Source: Thauera linaloolentis 47Lol = DSM 12138
GTDB lineage: Bacteria > Pseudomonadota > Gammaproteobacteria > Burkholderiales > Rhodocyclaceae
Assembly (NCBI RefSeq): GCF_000310205.1
Contig: NZ_AMXE01000027.1
Coordinates: 1 to 45,729 of the forward strand
Length of the DNA: 45,729 nt
Direction of reading: 5' to 3'
In this document: piece after piece, positions 1 through 8,680 of the stretch
Layout of the letters: every line of letters begins with the position of its first letter
How positions within the stretch are numbered: the first letter of the stretch is position 1
Notes under the pieces: generated by a model
Seen by the model: only the letters and a program-made list of their open reading frames with translations
Database searches by the model: none
Told to the model about the DNA's origin: nothing
Program-made: the position numbers and the translations under genes

Positions 1-104
1 AGCAGCGCGCAGCCGGCCAGCAGCGCGGCGAGGCCGCGCGCGTCTGCGCTGGCGTCGGGGAGTGCGGCCGCGGCCGGGCCGGCGGGGGGCTGGACGTGCG
101 GCAT
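1..104 (-). CDS. FecCD-type iron/siderophore ABC permease, N-terminal fragment (cut by window edge)
   Basis: Only the first 34 codons lie in the window. The reading begins MPHVQPPAG, continues with an Ala/Pro-rich stretch and enters a hydrophobic run (GLAALLAGCALL) that could be the first membrane helix. The ATG sits 8 bases after the stop of the binding-protein gene on the same strand, the usual place for the inner-membrane permease in a periplasmic-binding-protein-dependent iron transporter. The identity rests on this position and the hydrophobic start; no permease signature is visible in so short a piece. It could instead be another subunit of the same transporter. Confidence 0.5.
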   Translation of the reverse strand, partial: MPHVQPPAGPAAAALPDASADARGLAALLAGCAL

Positions 105-112
105 CGGACGGG

Positions 113-1069
113 TCAGCGGGCGAAGCGCATCGCGCGGGCGCGCGCGGCGGGGGGAATGTCGTCCGGGGCGGGGAAGTGCGCCGGGTACAGCAGGTGGGCC
201 GCCTCGCGCAGCACCATGTCGCGCGCGATCGGGCCGTGCGGCATCACGTACTGGTCACCCACGTGCCAGGCGCGGCCGCTGCGCACCGCTTTCAGGCGCG
301 GCCATGCGGGATGGTCGACGAAGGGGCCGTCGTCGCCCTTGAACGAGATGATCACGTCGGGGTCGAGGCTGATCAGGGTTTCCAGCGTGATCGCCGCGGA
401 GTCGGGCGCGCCCGGCGGCGGCGTGGGGCTGGCGCCCTGCAGGTTGGCGGCGCCGAGGCGGCGGAGCAGGTGGGGCGTGAGGTGGTGGTCGTAGTAGGCG
501 AAGGGCACGTCGGCCCAGTGCCACAGGAACACCACGCTCACGCCGCCCGGCGCACGTGCGGCGTATTCGTCCAGCCGCGCCAGGAAGGCGGCGTTGAGCG
601 CCTCGCCCTCGGCCGCCTGGCCGAGCGCGGCGGCGGCGCGGGCGATCGCGTGCAGCGAGTCGTCCAGCGTGATCAGGTCGAAGGCGAGGAAGGTGCCGAT
701 CTCCTCGAACTTCTTCTCGAAGGGCTCGGTGTAGGTGCGCAGGCCGATGATCAGATCGGGGTCGAGCCGGGTCAGCACTTCGAGGTTGGTCTCATGCACT
801 TCGCCCAGGTTGACGGCGCCGGCGGTGCGTTCGCCGAGAAAGGCCGACTGCTTGTTGTTGAGCGTCGACAGGCCATCCACCTTGCGCCCCAGCGCCGCCA
901 GCAGGTCGGCGCCGAAGGTGGAGACCGAGGCCACCGACGCCGGGCGGGCGGCCACGGTCACCTGCTTGCCGCGGTCGTCGACGATGCTCAGCGGATAGTC
1001 CTGCGCCCGGGCCGGGCCGAGGGCGGCCAGCGCCAGGACGGCGGCGAGGGTGGAGCGGATCGGTTTCAT
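113..1069 (-). CDS. Periplasmic iron/siderophore ABC transporter substrate-binding protein
   Basis: 318 codons. The start MKPIRSTLAAV begins a typical Sec signal peptide (basic n-region, hydrophobic core, ALGPARA cleavage site near residue 21); the frame stays open 198 codons further upstream, but that part is antisense to the ABC gene and not credible. The mature part follows the class III (FecB/BtuF) binding-protein plan: an N-terminal lobe with DYPLSIVDDRGKQV, DPDLIIGLRTYTEPF before a long linking helix, then a second lobe with DPDVIISFKGDDGP and PHGPIARDMVL. It should capture a ferric siderophore, haem or similar ligand and hand it to the permease that starts 8 bases downstream. It is divergent from the half-transporter pair; the 168-bp gap between them shows no convincing Fur box. 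The ligand cannot be told from sequence. Confidence 0.85.
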   Translation of the reverse strand: MKPIRSTLAAVLALAALGPARAQDYPLSIVDDRGKQVTVAARPASVASVSTFGADLLAALGRKVDGLSTLNNKQSAFLGERTAGAVNLGEVHETNLEVLTRLDPDLIIGLRTYTEPFEKKFEEIGTFLAFDLITLDDSLHAIARAAAALGQAAEGEALNAAFLARLDEYAARAPGGVSVVFLWHWADVPFAYYDHHLTPHLLRRLGAANLQGASPTPPPGAPDSAAITLETLISLDPDVIISFKGDDGPFVDHPAWPRLKAVRSGRAWHVGDQYVMPHGPIARDMVLREAAHLLYPAHFPAPDDIPPAARARAMRFAR

Positions 1070-1237
1070 CGTCGGCGGCTCGGTGAATGCGGGGTGGTGG
1101 CCAGTATCGTGTCGGCCGCAAACGCGCCGCCACCCGAATCGGGAGGAATTCGCCGCCGCTGCGGCAACCGATCCGGGTGGCGCGCGCAGGGGGCCGTCCT
1201 TACGCTGGCCGCCCTGTCCTGTCCGAGCGCGAGATCG

Positions 1238-3040
1238 ATGACACATGATTCCGGAGCCGCCGACGCCTGGCGCCTGCTGGCCACCTTGACCGCCGGCCGG
1301 CGCATGGCCTGGCTGGCGGCCCTGTGGCTGACGATGGTGGCGGCGCTGGCCGAACTGGCGCCGTTCTGGCTGATCTATCGCGCCATCGCCCTGCTCGTCG
1401 AGGCGCCGCAGGCGCTGGGCGCGGCATTGCCCGGCCTGGCTGGCTGGCTGGCGCTGGCCCTGGTGCTGAAGTACCTCGCCTACGGCGGCGCCTACCTGCT
1501 GAGCCACCATGGCGCCTACGCCGTCATGGCCGCCACCCGGCGGCGCCTGGCGGGCCACCTGGCGGAAGCGCCCCTGCACTGGCTGTACGCGCAGGGCGCC
1601 GGGGCGCTCAAGCAGTCGGTGATCCAGGATGTGGAGCGCATGGAGGCCTTCCTCGCCCATCACACGGTCGAAGTCGGCGCCGCCGTGCTGGCGCCGCTGT
1701 GCGCCGCCGCGCTGTTATGGTGGGTCGATTGGCGGCTGGCGCTGGCCGTGCTGGCGACCGGGCCGCTGGCATGGCTGGGCGCGCACTGGACGCTGCGCGG
1801 CATGGGCCGCGACCACGACCGCTTCAACCGCGCCAGCGCGCGGCTCGACAACGCCACCGTCGAATACGTGCGCAACATGCCGGTGATGAAGGTGTTCTGC
1901 CGTGCCGGCGAGGGCTTCCAGCTCTTGCGACGGCGCCTGCATGACTACTACCGGCTGACCGGACGCATCACCCGGCGCACGGTGCCGGGCTGGGCCTTGT
2001 TCACCAGCATGCTGGGCGCGCATGTGCTGCTGGTGCTGCCGCTCGGGGCATGGCTGCACGGCCGCGGCGAGGCCGGCGCCGCCGACGTGGCGGCGGCCCT
2101 GCTGCTGGGGGCAGGGGTGTTCCGGCCGCTGCTGAAGGTGAGCCGCTTCTTCATGGAAATGCCGGAGATCTTCGCCGGGCTGCGGCGGATGGCGCCCATC
2201 CTTGCCTGTCGGCGTCCGCCCAGGCTACCGGCGCCGCATTCGCCGCCATCGTCCGCGCCGGAGACGCTGAGGCTGAGCGGCGTGGGCTTCGGCTACGGCG
2301 CGCGGGCGATCCTCGCCGACGTCAGCCTGACGCTGCGCCCCGGCAGCTTCAATGTGCTGGTCGGCCCTTCGGGTGCGGGCAAGACCACGCTGGCGCAGGT
2401 GGTGGCGGGCGTGTTGCCGCCCCTGGCCGGCGAGGCCTGCATCGGCGGCCGGCCGCTGGCGGCGCTGGATGACGCGGAGCGCGCGCGGCGGGTGGCGTTC
2501 GTGACGCAGGAGGTGTTCCTGTTCGCCGGCACGATCCGCGACAACCTGTGCCTGGCGCGGCCGCCGGCTCCGCCGGACGATGCGGCGCTGCACACGGCGC
2601 TGCGCGTGGCCCAGGCCGCAGAACTGGTGGCCGCGCTGCCGGAGGGCCTCGATACCGAACTGCGGGAACTGGGCACGCGTCTGTCCGGCGGCGAGCGCCA
2701 GCGCCTGGCGGTGGCGCGCGCCCTGCTCGCCGATACGCCGCTGCTGGTGCTCGACGAGGCCACCGCCTTCGCCGACAGCCTCACGCAGCGGGATTTCTTC
2801 CGCGCCCTGCGCGAAACCTATCCGCGCAAGACCTGCCTGGTGGTGGCGCATCGCCTGTACGGCATCGAGCGATCCGACCAGGTCCTGGTGCTGGAAGGAG
2901 GCAGGCTGAGCGGCTGCGGCGACCATGCCCGCCTGCTGCGCGAGCATGCCTGGTACCGGGGCATGTGGCGCTGCGAAGCGGAGAACGACGCCTGGGCGCT
3001 GCGGCGCGGCGCGGAACACGGCGGGGCGGCACATGACTGA
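1238..3040 (+). CDS. ABC half-transporter, fused permease-ATPase (YbtP-like, siderophore locus)
   Basis: 600 codons from the ATG of MTHDSGAADAW; the open frame runs further upstream, but that stretch is the binding-protein gene read backwards. Residues about 20-310 form the type I exporter-fold membrane domain, with hydrophobic segments near 24-50, 62-88, 143-183 and 251-300. The nucleotide-binding domain follows: Walker A GPSGAGKTT (376-384), signature LSGGERQR (from 482), Walker B LLVLDEATA (from 502) and an H-loop in VVAHRLYG. The stop overlaps the next gene's start by 8 bases, so the two are probably co-translated and form a heterodimer. Tandem fused half-transporters beside iron-siderophore genes are known from YbtPQ, which import ferric yersiniabactin despite the exporter fold. 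Direction of transport here is inferred; siderophore export is the alternative. Confidence 0.85.
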   Translation: MTHDSGAADAWRLLATLTAGRRMAWLAALWLTMVAALAELAPFWLIYRAIALLVEAPQALGAALPGLAGWLALALVLKYLAYGGAYLLSHHGAYAVMAATRRRLAGHLAEAPLHWLYAQGAGALKQSVIQDVERMEAFLAHHTVEVGAAVLAPLCAAALLWWVDWRLALAVLATGPLAWLGAHWTLRGMGRDHDRFNRASARLDNATVEYVRNMPVMKVFCRAGEGFQLLRRRLHDYYRLTGRITRRTVPGWALFTSMLGAHVLLVLPLGAWLHGRGEAGAADVAAALLLGAGVFRPLLKVSRFFMEMPEIFAGLRRMAPILACRRPPRLPAPHSPPSSAPETLRLSGVGFGYGARAILADVSLTLRPGSFNVLVGPSGAGKTTLAQVVAGVLPPLAGEACIGGRPLAALDDAERARRVAFVTQEVFLFAGTIRDNLCLARPPAPPDDAALHTALRVAQAAELVAALPEGLDTELRELGTRLSGGERQRLAVARALLADTPLLVLDEATAFADSLTQRDFFRALRETYPRKTCLVVAHRLYGIERSDQVLVLEGGRLSGCGDHARLLREHAWYRGMWRCEAENDAWALRRGAEHGGAAHD

Positions 3041-4862
3041 AGAACCACGGCGCGTGGAAACGATGCCGGCCGGGTCCGGACGGCCCCCTGAAGCGCTCTC
3101 CGGGCGCGTGGCGATCCTGCGCAGCCTGCGCCGCATCCTGGCGCGCAGCGGTGCCGACGGCCGGGCCTTCCTGCTCGGCGTCGGCCTGCGCGGGCTGGAG
3201 CGGGTGTGCGAAATGCTGCCCTACCTGCTGGCCTACCTGTGGCTGGCGTCGCTGCCGGCGCCCGCTTCGTTCCCGCTGCCGCCCTGGTTGCCGCTGCCGG
3301 CGGCGCTGGCACTGGCGCTGCTGGGCGTGCTCGGCCTGCAATGGGCGCTGGCCTTCCACGGCCAGCGGCTGTGCTTCCTCGGCAGCTACCGCATCATCGG
3401 CGGCTATCGCGAACGGCTGATCGACCACGTGCGGGGCATGCCGCTGGGCAACCTGCAGCGGCAGCGGGTGGGGCAACTGGCCGACAGCCTGACCGACGAC
3501 GTCCGGCGCCTGGAAGGCATCTTCACCCATGTCGCGGCCGATTGCGTCGCCGCGCTGTGCGCGGCACTGGCGGCGCTGGCGCTGCTGGCGTGGGCCGACT
3601 GGCGCCTGGCGTTGGCGCTGGCCCTGCCTTTGCCGCTGGCGGCGGCGGTGCTGCAGGCCGGCGCGGCGGCCTTCGAGCGTGCCGGCCTGCGCAAGCACGG
3701 GCGCTACCGCGAGGCGGCCGCGCTGCTGGTGGAGTTCATCGGCGGGCTGCCGACCTTGCGCCTGTACGACCGCACGGGCGACTGGCTGCGGCGGCTGGAC
3801 GCATGTTTCGGCGAGCTGCGCCGGCTCAGCCTGGGGATCGAGAAATGGGGGGGCGGGCCGGTGATGGGCTACCGCCTGCTGGTGGAGGGCGGAGTGGCCT
3901 GCCTGCTTGCCGCAATCGCGTGGCTGGGGCTGCCGCCCGCGTCGACGCTGGCGCCGGCAGCGGTGCTGCTGGCCCTGCTGCTGGCCTACAAGGTGGTCGG
4001 CCCGCTGCTGGAAGTGGCGGAATACCTGGTGATGCTGCGCTACGCCTGCCAGAGCGAAATCAAGCTGGAGGCGCTGTGGCGGGTGAGGCCGCTGCCCGAG
4101 CCCTGGCTGCCGCGGCGCCCGAACGGGCATGGCGTGCGCTTCGAACGGGTGTCCTTCGCTTATGCGGGCGAGCGGGTGCTGCACGACATCAGCTTCACCG
4201 TGCCCGAACGCAGCCTGACCGCCATCGTCGGCCCGTCCGGCTCGGGCAAGAGTACGCTGCTGCATCTGCTGGCGCGCTTCCACGACCCCGACGAAGGGCG
4301 CATCTGCCTGGGCGGCGTGGACGCGCGGGCACTCGGCAGCGCGCAGTGGTACGGCGCGCTGAGCATGGTGTTCCAGCAGGTGCAGCTGTTCGACGGCAGC
4401 ATCGAGGACAACCTGCGCCTGGGCCGCGCGCAGGCCAGCGACGCGGCCGTATGGGCGGCCTGCCGCGCGGCCGATTGCGAGGCGTTCATCCGCGCCCTGC
4501 CCGAGGGCATGCGCACGCGCGTCGGCGAGGGCGGGCTGAGCCTGTCCGGCGGCGAGCGCCAGCGCCTGTCGATCGCCCGCGCCCTGCTCAAGGATGCGCC
4601 GCTGCTGCTGCTCGACGAGGTGACGGCTGCGGTGGACCCGGCCTCGCAATCCGCCATCCAGCGGGCGCTGAACCGCCTGGCCGCCGAGCGTACCGTGATC
4701 ATGGTGGCGCACCGCCTCCACACCATTCGCCACGCCGACCAGATCGTGGTGCTGCGCCAGGGCCGCATCGCCGAGACCGGCACCCATGCGCAGCTGCTGC
4801 GCCGCGGCGGGCTGTATGCCGAGCTGTGGGCGGCGCAGTCCGGCCCAGAGCAGGGGGCGTGA
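3033..4862 (+). CDS. ABC half-transporter, fused permease-ATPase (YbtQ-like partner)
   Basis: 609 codons starting MTEEPRRVETM, inside the last codons of the previous gene (8-base overlap). A polar N-terminal tail of about 40 residues precedes a six-helix membrane domain (about 45-330). The ATPase domain shows Walker A GPSGSGKST (400-408), signature LSGGERQR (from 504), Walker B LLLLDEVTA (from about 524) and an H-loop in MVAHRLHTIRHAD. All catalytic motifs are intact in both partners, so neither ATP site looks degenerate. Overlap and matching architecture argue for an obligate heterodimer with the upstream protein. As in YbtPQ-type systems, the likely cargo is a ferric siderophore or its free form. 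The gene ends 39 bases before the convergent cyclic-di-GMP gene; no terminator-like hairpin with a T-run was seen there. Confidence 0.85.
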   Translation: MTEEPRRVETMPAGSGRPPEALSGRVAILRSLRRILARSGADGRAFLLGVGLRGLERVCEMLPYLLAYLWLASLPAPASFPLPPWLPLPAALALALLGVLGLQWALAFHGQRLCFLGSYRIIGGYRERLIDHVRGMPLGNLQRQRVGQLADSLTDDVRRLEGIFTHVAADCVAALCAALAALALLAWADWRLALALALPLPLAAAVLQAGAAAFERAGLRKHGRYREAAALLVEFIGGLPTLRLYDRTGDWLRRLDACFGELRRLSLGIEKWGGGPVMGYRLLVEGGVACLLAAIAWLGLPPASTLAPAAVLLALLLAYKVVGPLLEVAEYLVMLRYACQSEIKLEALWRVRPLPEPWLPRRPNGHGVRFERVSFAYAGERVLHDISFTVPERSLTAIVGPSGSGKSTLLHLLARFHDPDEGRICLGGVDARALGSAQWYGALSMVFQQVQLFDGSIEDNLRLGRAQASDAAVWAACRAADCEAFIRALPEGMRTRVGEGGLSLSGGERQRLSIARALLKDAPLLLLDEVTAAVDPASQSAIQRALNRLAAERTVIMVAHRLHTIRHADQIVVLRQGRIAETGTHAQLLRRGGLYAELWAAQSGPEQGA

Positions 4863-4901
4863 TGCTCCCCGCGGCCCGGAGGCAGCGGGTGTGCAGGGGC
4901 C

Positions 4902-7499
4902 TCAGCCCGGCGCGCCGTCCTCGACCGCCGTGCCCAGCCAGCGCGCGAATTCGTCGGGCGGCAGCGGCTGGGAGAACAGATAGCCCTGTGCCACCGGATA
5001 GCCTTGCTCGCGCAGCATCTCGTTCTGCGTGGGGGTCTCGACGCCTTCGGCCACGACCGTCAGGTGCAGGCTCTTGCCGATGCCCAGGATCGCGCCGCTC
5101 AGCGCGCGGGCGGCTTCGTCGTGTTCGAGGTCGGCGACGAAGCTGCGGTCGAGCTTGAGCTCGGACACCGGCAGGCGGCGGAGGTAGCTGAGGCTGGAAT
5201 AACCGGTGCCGAAGTCGTCCATCGACAGGCGCACGCCCCGGGCATGCACTTCGGTGAGGGTCTTCATCGTGCTGGGGTGGGTGTCCAGCAGCACGCTCTC
5301 GGTCAGCTCGACCGTCAGGTCCGCCGAATCCAGCGCGTTGCGCGCCAGCGTGTCGGAGATCATGCCGGGCAGGTCCAGGTTGTGGAAGCTGGTCGGCGAC
5401 AGGTTGACCGACACCGCCGGCACCGACAGCCCCGCCGCCCGCCAGGCCGCGAGCTGGCGGCAGGCTTCGCGCAGCACCCAGCGCCCGAGGTCGCCGATCA
5501 GGCCGCATTCCTCGGCCAGCGGGATGAAGCGCACTGGCGGTATGACGCCGAATTCCGGGTGCGTCCACCGCGCCAGCGCCTCGACGCCGTACAGGCGGCC
5601 GCTGGCAAGGTCGATCTGCGGCTGGTAGTGCAAGTGCAGCTGGTTGTCCTGCAGGGCCTCGCGCAGCGCGTTCTCGAGGCGCAGGCGCTCCTGCGCCAGC
5701 TGGTTCATCTCGCTGCTGAAGAAGCGGGATTCGTTGCGGCCGCAGCTCTTGGCCTGGTACATGGCCATGTCGGCGCGGTGCAGCAGGGTTTCGATGTCGC
5801 GCCCGTCCGACGGGAACATGGCGATGCCGATGCTGGCCGACACCGACACCGTGGTGCCGGCGATCGACACCGGCCCGGCCAGCACGTGCTGGATGCGCTC
5901 GACCGCCCCGGCGGCCTCGTCGGCACTGCACCCCGGCAGCAGGATGACGAATTCGTCGCCCGACAGGCGGCCGGCGAAGTCGGTGCCGCGCAGTTGCTGC
6001 TGCAGGTGGGCGGCCACGTGGCGCAGCAGTTCGTCGCCGGCGGGATGGCCGAGCGAGTCATTGACCTGCTTGAAACGGTCCAGGTCGATGAACAGCACCG
6101 CCATGGACTTGTGCAGGCGGCTGCAGGTGGCGATTTCCTGGTCGGCCCTGGCGTACAGCAGGCTGCGGTTGGGCATGCCGGTCAGGCCGTCGTAGAACGC
6201 GAGCTCACGTATGCGCTGGCGGGAATGCTCGCGTTCGAGCGCCAGGGTGCACAAGTGGGTGCAGGCATCCACCAGGCGCTGGTGGAAATGCGCCGAAGAG
6301 GGCGACGCGGCCTGGCGCAGGTAGAAGGCGAAAGTGCCGATCACCTCGCCCCGGCTGTTGCGGATGGGGGTGGACCAGCAGCCCGTGAAGCCCAGTGACA
6401 GCACGAGGTCGCGGTATCCGTCCCACAGCGGGTCGTGGGCGATGTCCTGGACCCACACCGCCTCGTTGCGCCAGGCGGCCGTGCCGCAGGAGCCGGCGCG
6501 GGGGCCGATCTCGACGCCATCGAGCGCCTCGGTGTAATGCGCCGGCAGGCTGGGCGAGGCCAGCGGGTGCAGGCGGCCCTGTTCATCCACCTCCAGGATG
6601 GAGGCGGTCAGTTCGGGTGCGATCCGTTCGACTTCCTGGCAGATGATGTCCAGCACCTCGCTCAGCGGCTGTTCGCGCGCCATGGCGTCGAGCGCGCGGT
6701 GCTGCAGCACCTGGTGCAGCTTGGAGCTGGTGATGTCGGTCAGCATGGTGACGGTGTATTGCCAGCGCCCGCCGGCATCCATCACCGGGTTGCTGATGAC
6801 CTTGGCCCAGTAGCGCTGGCCGTCCTTGCCGATGACGATCTCCTCGCGCTCGATCGAGCGTCCGGCGCGGAGTTCCGCGCGATAGGCCTCGATGAATGCC
6901 GCCTCCTGGTGTGGGGCCAGCAGCAGGATGGGTGAGGCGCCGATGGCTTCGTCCTGCCGCCAGCCGAGCAGGCGGCTGAATCCGGCATTCACGTAAACGA
7001 TGGCGGAAGCCGCATCGCTGATGATCACCGCCGCATGGCTGGCGTCGGCCACCAGCGACAGGCGCAGCAGGTGTTCCTGCTGGTCCTGCTCCTGGCGCAG
7101 GCGCTCGGTGACGTCGGTGGCTACCTTCAGTATCTGGCGCACCCGGCCCTGCGCGTCGATGACGGGGACGTAGGTCGCCTCGAGCCAGCAACTGCTGTCG
7201 TCCTGCCGCACGCGCTCGGCCAGCCCCGAGCAGGCGTCGCCGTGGAGCAAGCGCGACCAGAAGGCCTGGTAGGCCTCGTCGTCGACGAAGCTCTTGCGGC
7301 AGAAACGGCTGTGATGGCTCCCCACCGCCTGCTCGCGCGTGAGTCCGAGCAGGCCGAGATAGTTGTCGTTGGCATGGGTCAGGGTGCCGTCCGGAGCGAA
7401 TTCGGCCATCGCCATGACGCGTCCCAGGGCGGCGAGTTGCGTGGATGGCGCCATCGCGTGCGCGCCGGCGGGTAACGTGGTCTCTTCGGGCATGGGCAT
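4902..7499 (-). CDS. PAS-PAS-GAF-GGDEF-EAL cyclic-di-GMP signalling protein
   Basis: 865 codons from MPMPEETTL; the frame is open 69 codons further upstream, but that part has no domain-like character. Order of domains: PAS (about 28-135), PAS (about 145-260), GAF (about 265-425), GGDEF (about 430-590), EAL (about 605-855). No membrane segment is seen, so it is probably a cytosolic sensor. The cyclase signature is SGDEF (513-517), a variant found in active enzymes, preceded by RGTD (504-507), a canonical product-inhibition I-site. The phosphodiesterase half keeps VEALARW and DDFGTGYSS, so both activities look possible. The arrangement equals that of E. coli DosP, a haem O2 sensor, but I cannot show a haem ligand in the PAS domains. 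It does not obviously belong to the iron genes around it. Confidence 0.9.
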   Translation of the reverse strand: MPMPEETTLPAGAHAMAPSTQLAALGRVMAMAEFAPDGTLTHANDNYLGLLGLTREQAVGSHHSRFCRKSFVDDEAYQAFWSRLLHGDACSGLAERVRQDDSSCWLEATYVPVIDAQGRVRQILKVATDVTERLRQEQDQQEHLLRLSLVADASHAAVIISDAASAIVYVNAGFSRLLGWRQDEAIGASPILLLAPHQEAAFIEAYRAELRAGRSIEREEIVIGKDGQRYWAKVISNPVMDAGGRWQYTVTMLTDITSSKLHQVLQHRALDAMAREQPLSEVLDIICQEVERIAPELTASILEVDEQGRLHPLASPSLPAHYTEALDGVEIGPRAGSCGTAAWRNEAVWVQDIAHDPLWDGYRDLVLSLGFTGCWSTPIRNSRGEVIGTFAFYLRQAASPSSAHFHQRLVDACTHLCTLALEREHSRQRIRELAFYDGLTGMPNRSLLYARADQEIATCSRLHKSMAVLFIDLDRFKQVNDSLGHPAGDELLRHVAAHLQQQLRGTDFAGRLSGDEFVILLPGCSADEAAGAVERIQHVLAGPVSIAGTTVSVSASIGIAMFPSDGRDIETLLHRADMAMYQAKSCGRNESRFFSSEMNQLAQERLRLENALREALQDNQLHLHYQPQIDLASGRLYGVEALARWTHPEFGVIPPVRFIPLAEECGLIGDLGRWVLREACRQLAAWRAAGLSVPAVSVNLSPTSFHNLDLPGMISDTLARNALDSADLTVELTESVLLDTHPSTMKTLTEVHARGVRLSMDDFGTGYSSLSYLRRLPVSELKLDRSFVADLEHDEAARALSGAILGIGKSLHLTVVAEGVETPTQNEMLREQGYPVAQGYLFSQPLPPDEFARWLGTAVEDGAPG

Positions 7500-7769
7500 G
7501 CTCTGTTTCCAGGAAAAGGGATCGAACGGTTCGATACTCTGCCCGTCGGACTTGTTACAAAATATACCCGGCACTTCTTCGCCGCAGAAGTCCGGCAAGG
7601 GGGAAAGGAAGACTTTATTTGCGGAGGCCCCGCGAAACCCCCTGTGCCCGATGGCAGCGGCTTCGCTGCGCCGCCCGAACATGCCGCGCTGGCGCACCAG
7701 CGCCATCGAGGGGCAAGGATGCGCGGCGCTTGGTTCGCCGCTGGTGAACGGCTAAGATACGACGATTAT
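7500..7769. other. Intergenic leader between the cyclic-di-GMP gene and the AraC gene
   Basis: 270 bases between divergent genes. An imperfect hairpin with arms around ACTTCT/AGAAGT flanked by CCGG lies at 7568-7594. On the minus strand it is followed by TATATT, a possible -10 box for the cyclic-di-GMP gene, but no good -35 box is found. A second short perfect hairpin (GCAGCG/CGCTGC, tetraloop gctt) lies at 7654-7669. Neither is followed by a T-run, so neither reads as a terminator. No small gene was recognised. Confidence 0.3.
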
Positions 7770-7784
7770 TGATAATCGTTCTCA
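7770..7784. promoter_or_regulatory. Fur-box-like operator ahead of the PchR-like regulator
   Basis: TGATAATCGTTCTCA matches the 7-1-7 Fur consensus TGATAATNATTATCA at 12 of 14 informative positions. It ends 8 bases before the ATG of the AraC gene. GATAAT inside it (7771-7776) could also serve as the -10 element, so Fur-Fe would block polymerase directly. The match was read by eye, and Fur control is inferred. Confidence 0.65.
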
Positions 7785-7792
7785 TCGACATC

Positions 7793-8680
7793 ATGCAGGC
7801 CCTGCAAGCGGCCGATCGTGCCGCACCGTCTTCTTCTTCCCTGGAGCCCCTGCTGGACGGGGCGGTCCGGCTGCAGCCGGGCCTGATCGTGTGCCACACC
7901 ACGGCCATGGCGCTGGGGGCGGTGGCGGAGGAAAGATCCTTTCCGGGGGACCGCGACTATATCCACGTCAATTGCCAACTGGCGGGCCGCCTCGAAGGCA
8001 CGCTCGGGCGGCATCGCCTGGACTACGTGCCGGGCCAGGGCTCGATCGGCTTTTCCGCGGGCGAGCGCTTTCGCCTGCGCCACTGCGCGCAGTTCCAGAA
8101 CCTGGCGGTCATGCTGACGCCGGCCGCCCTGCGCGAACTGGCGGGGGACGAGATCTGCGAGCGGCTGGGCGGCGGCCTGTCGCCCGATTTCTTCGCCCGC
8201 CATGCCGGGCTGCGGCGCGACGCGCTGCGCATGGCCGGACGGGTGGCGGGCCTGATGGCCGCCTTTCCGCAGCAGCGCCTGCTGCTGCATGCGGCGGTGC
8301 TGGACTACCTGCACCGGCATTTCGCCTCTTTCCAGCCCCGCACATCCGTACCGGCTCTGTCCGTGCGGGAGCGCGAGCGGATCGAGGCCGCCCGGGCGCT
8401 GCTGCTGCGCGATCTCGGCACGCCGCCGACGATCGCCGAACTGGCCCGCGCAGTGGGACTCAACCAATGCAAGCTGAAGACCGGCTTCAGGCAGTGCTTC
8501 GGCAGCAGCATCTACGCGCTGTTCCAGAAGACACGCATGGAGCGGGCGCGTGAGCTGCTGCGAACCCACAACGTGACCGAGACGGCGATGCTGCTCGGCT
8601 ATTCCAACATGAGCCATTTCAGCGCGGCCTTCCACAAGCAGTTCGCCTGCCCGCCGAGCCGCGCCGCGCACCTCCCGTGA
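7793..8680 (+). CDS. AraC-family regulator, PchR-like
   Basis: 295 codons from the ATG of MQALQAADRA. An upstream TTG at 7769 would put the Fur-like box inside the gene and is less likely. No strong ribosome-binding site precedes either start. Residues about 25-150 form the ligand-binding half typical of PchR-like regulators, beginning GAVRLQPGLIV. The AraC DNA-binding domain is about 190-290, with its two helix-turn-helix units in TIAELARAVGLNQCKLK and ETAMLLGYSNMSHFSAAF. PchR-type proteins activate receptor and siderophore genes when the ferric siderophore is present and are themselves Fur-repressed; the Fur-like box just upstream fits. Likely targets are the transporter genes to the left, but this is inference. 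The stop is directly followed by a PIN-domain gene fragment. Confidence 0.85.
   Translation: MQALQAADRAAPSSSSLEPLLDGAVRLQPGLIVCHTTAMALGAVAEERSFPGDRDYIHVNCQLAGRLEGTLGRHRLDYVPGQGSIGFSAGERFRLRHCAQFQNLAVMLTPAALRELAGDEICERLGGGLSPDFFARHAGLRRDALRMAGRVAGLMAAFPQQRLLLHAAVLDYLHRHFASFQPRTSVPALSVRERERIEAARALLLRDLGTPPTIAELARAVGLNQCKLKTGFRQCFGSSIYALFQKTRMERARELLRTHNVTETAMLLGYSNMSHFSAAFHKQFACPPSRAAHLP

Noticed and set aside
62-1237. N-terminal extension of the first half-transporter (392 extra codons)
   Set aside because: It is antisense to the binding-protein gene and has no domain; the ABC fold begins at MTHDSG (1238).
1070-1663. N-terminal extension of the binding protein (198 extra codons)
   Set aside because: It is antisense to the half-transporter and would bury the clear signal peptide at MKPIRST.
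5004-6398. A 464-codon plus-strand frame inside the cyclic-di-GMP gene
   Set aside because: The opposite strand has complete GGDEF and EAL motifs; this frame has no domain.
7654-7669. Hairpin GCAGCG/CGCTGC as a terminator
   Set aside because: There is no T-run on either strand and no gene ends nearby; probably a chance GC-rich palindrome.
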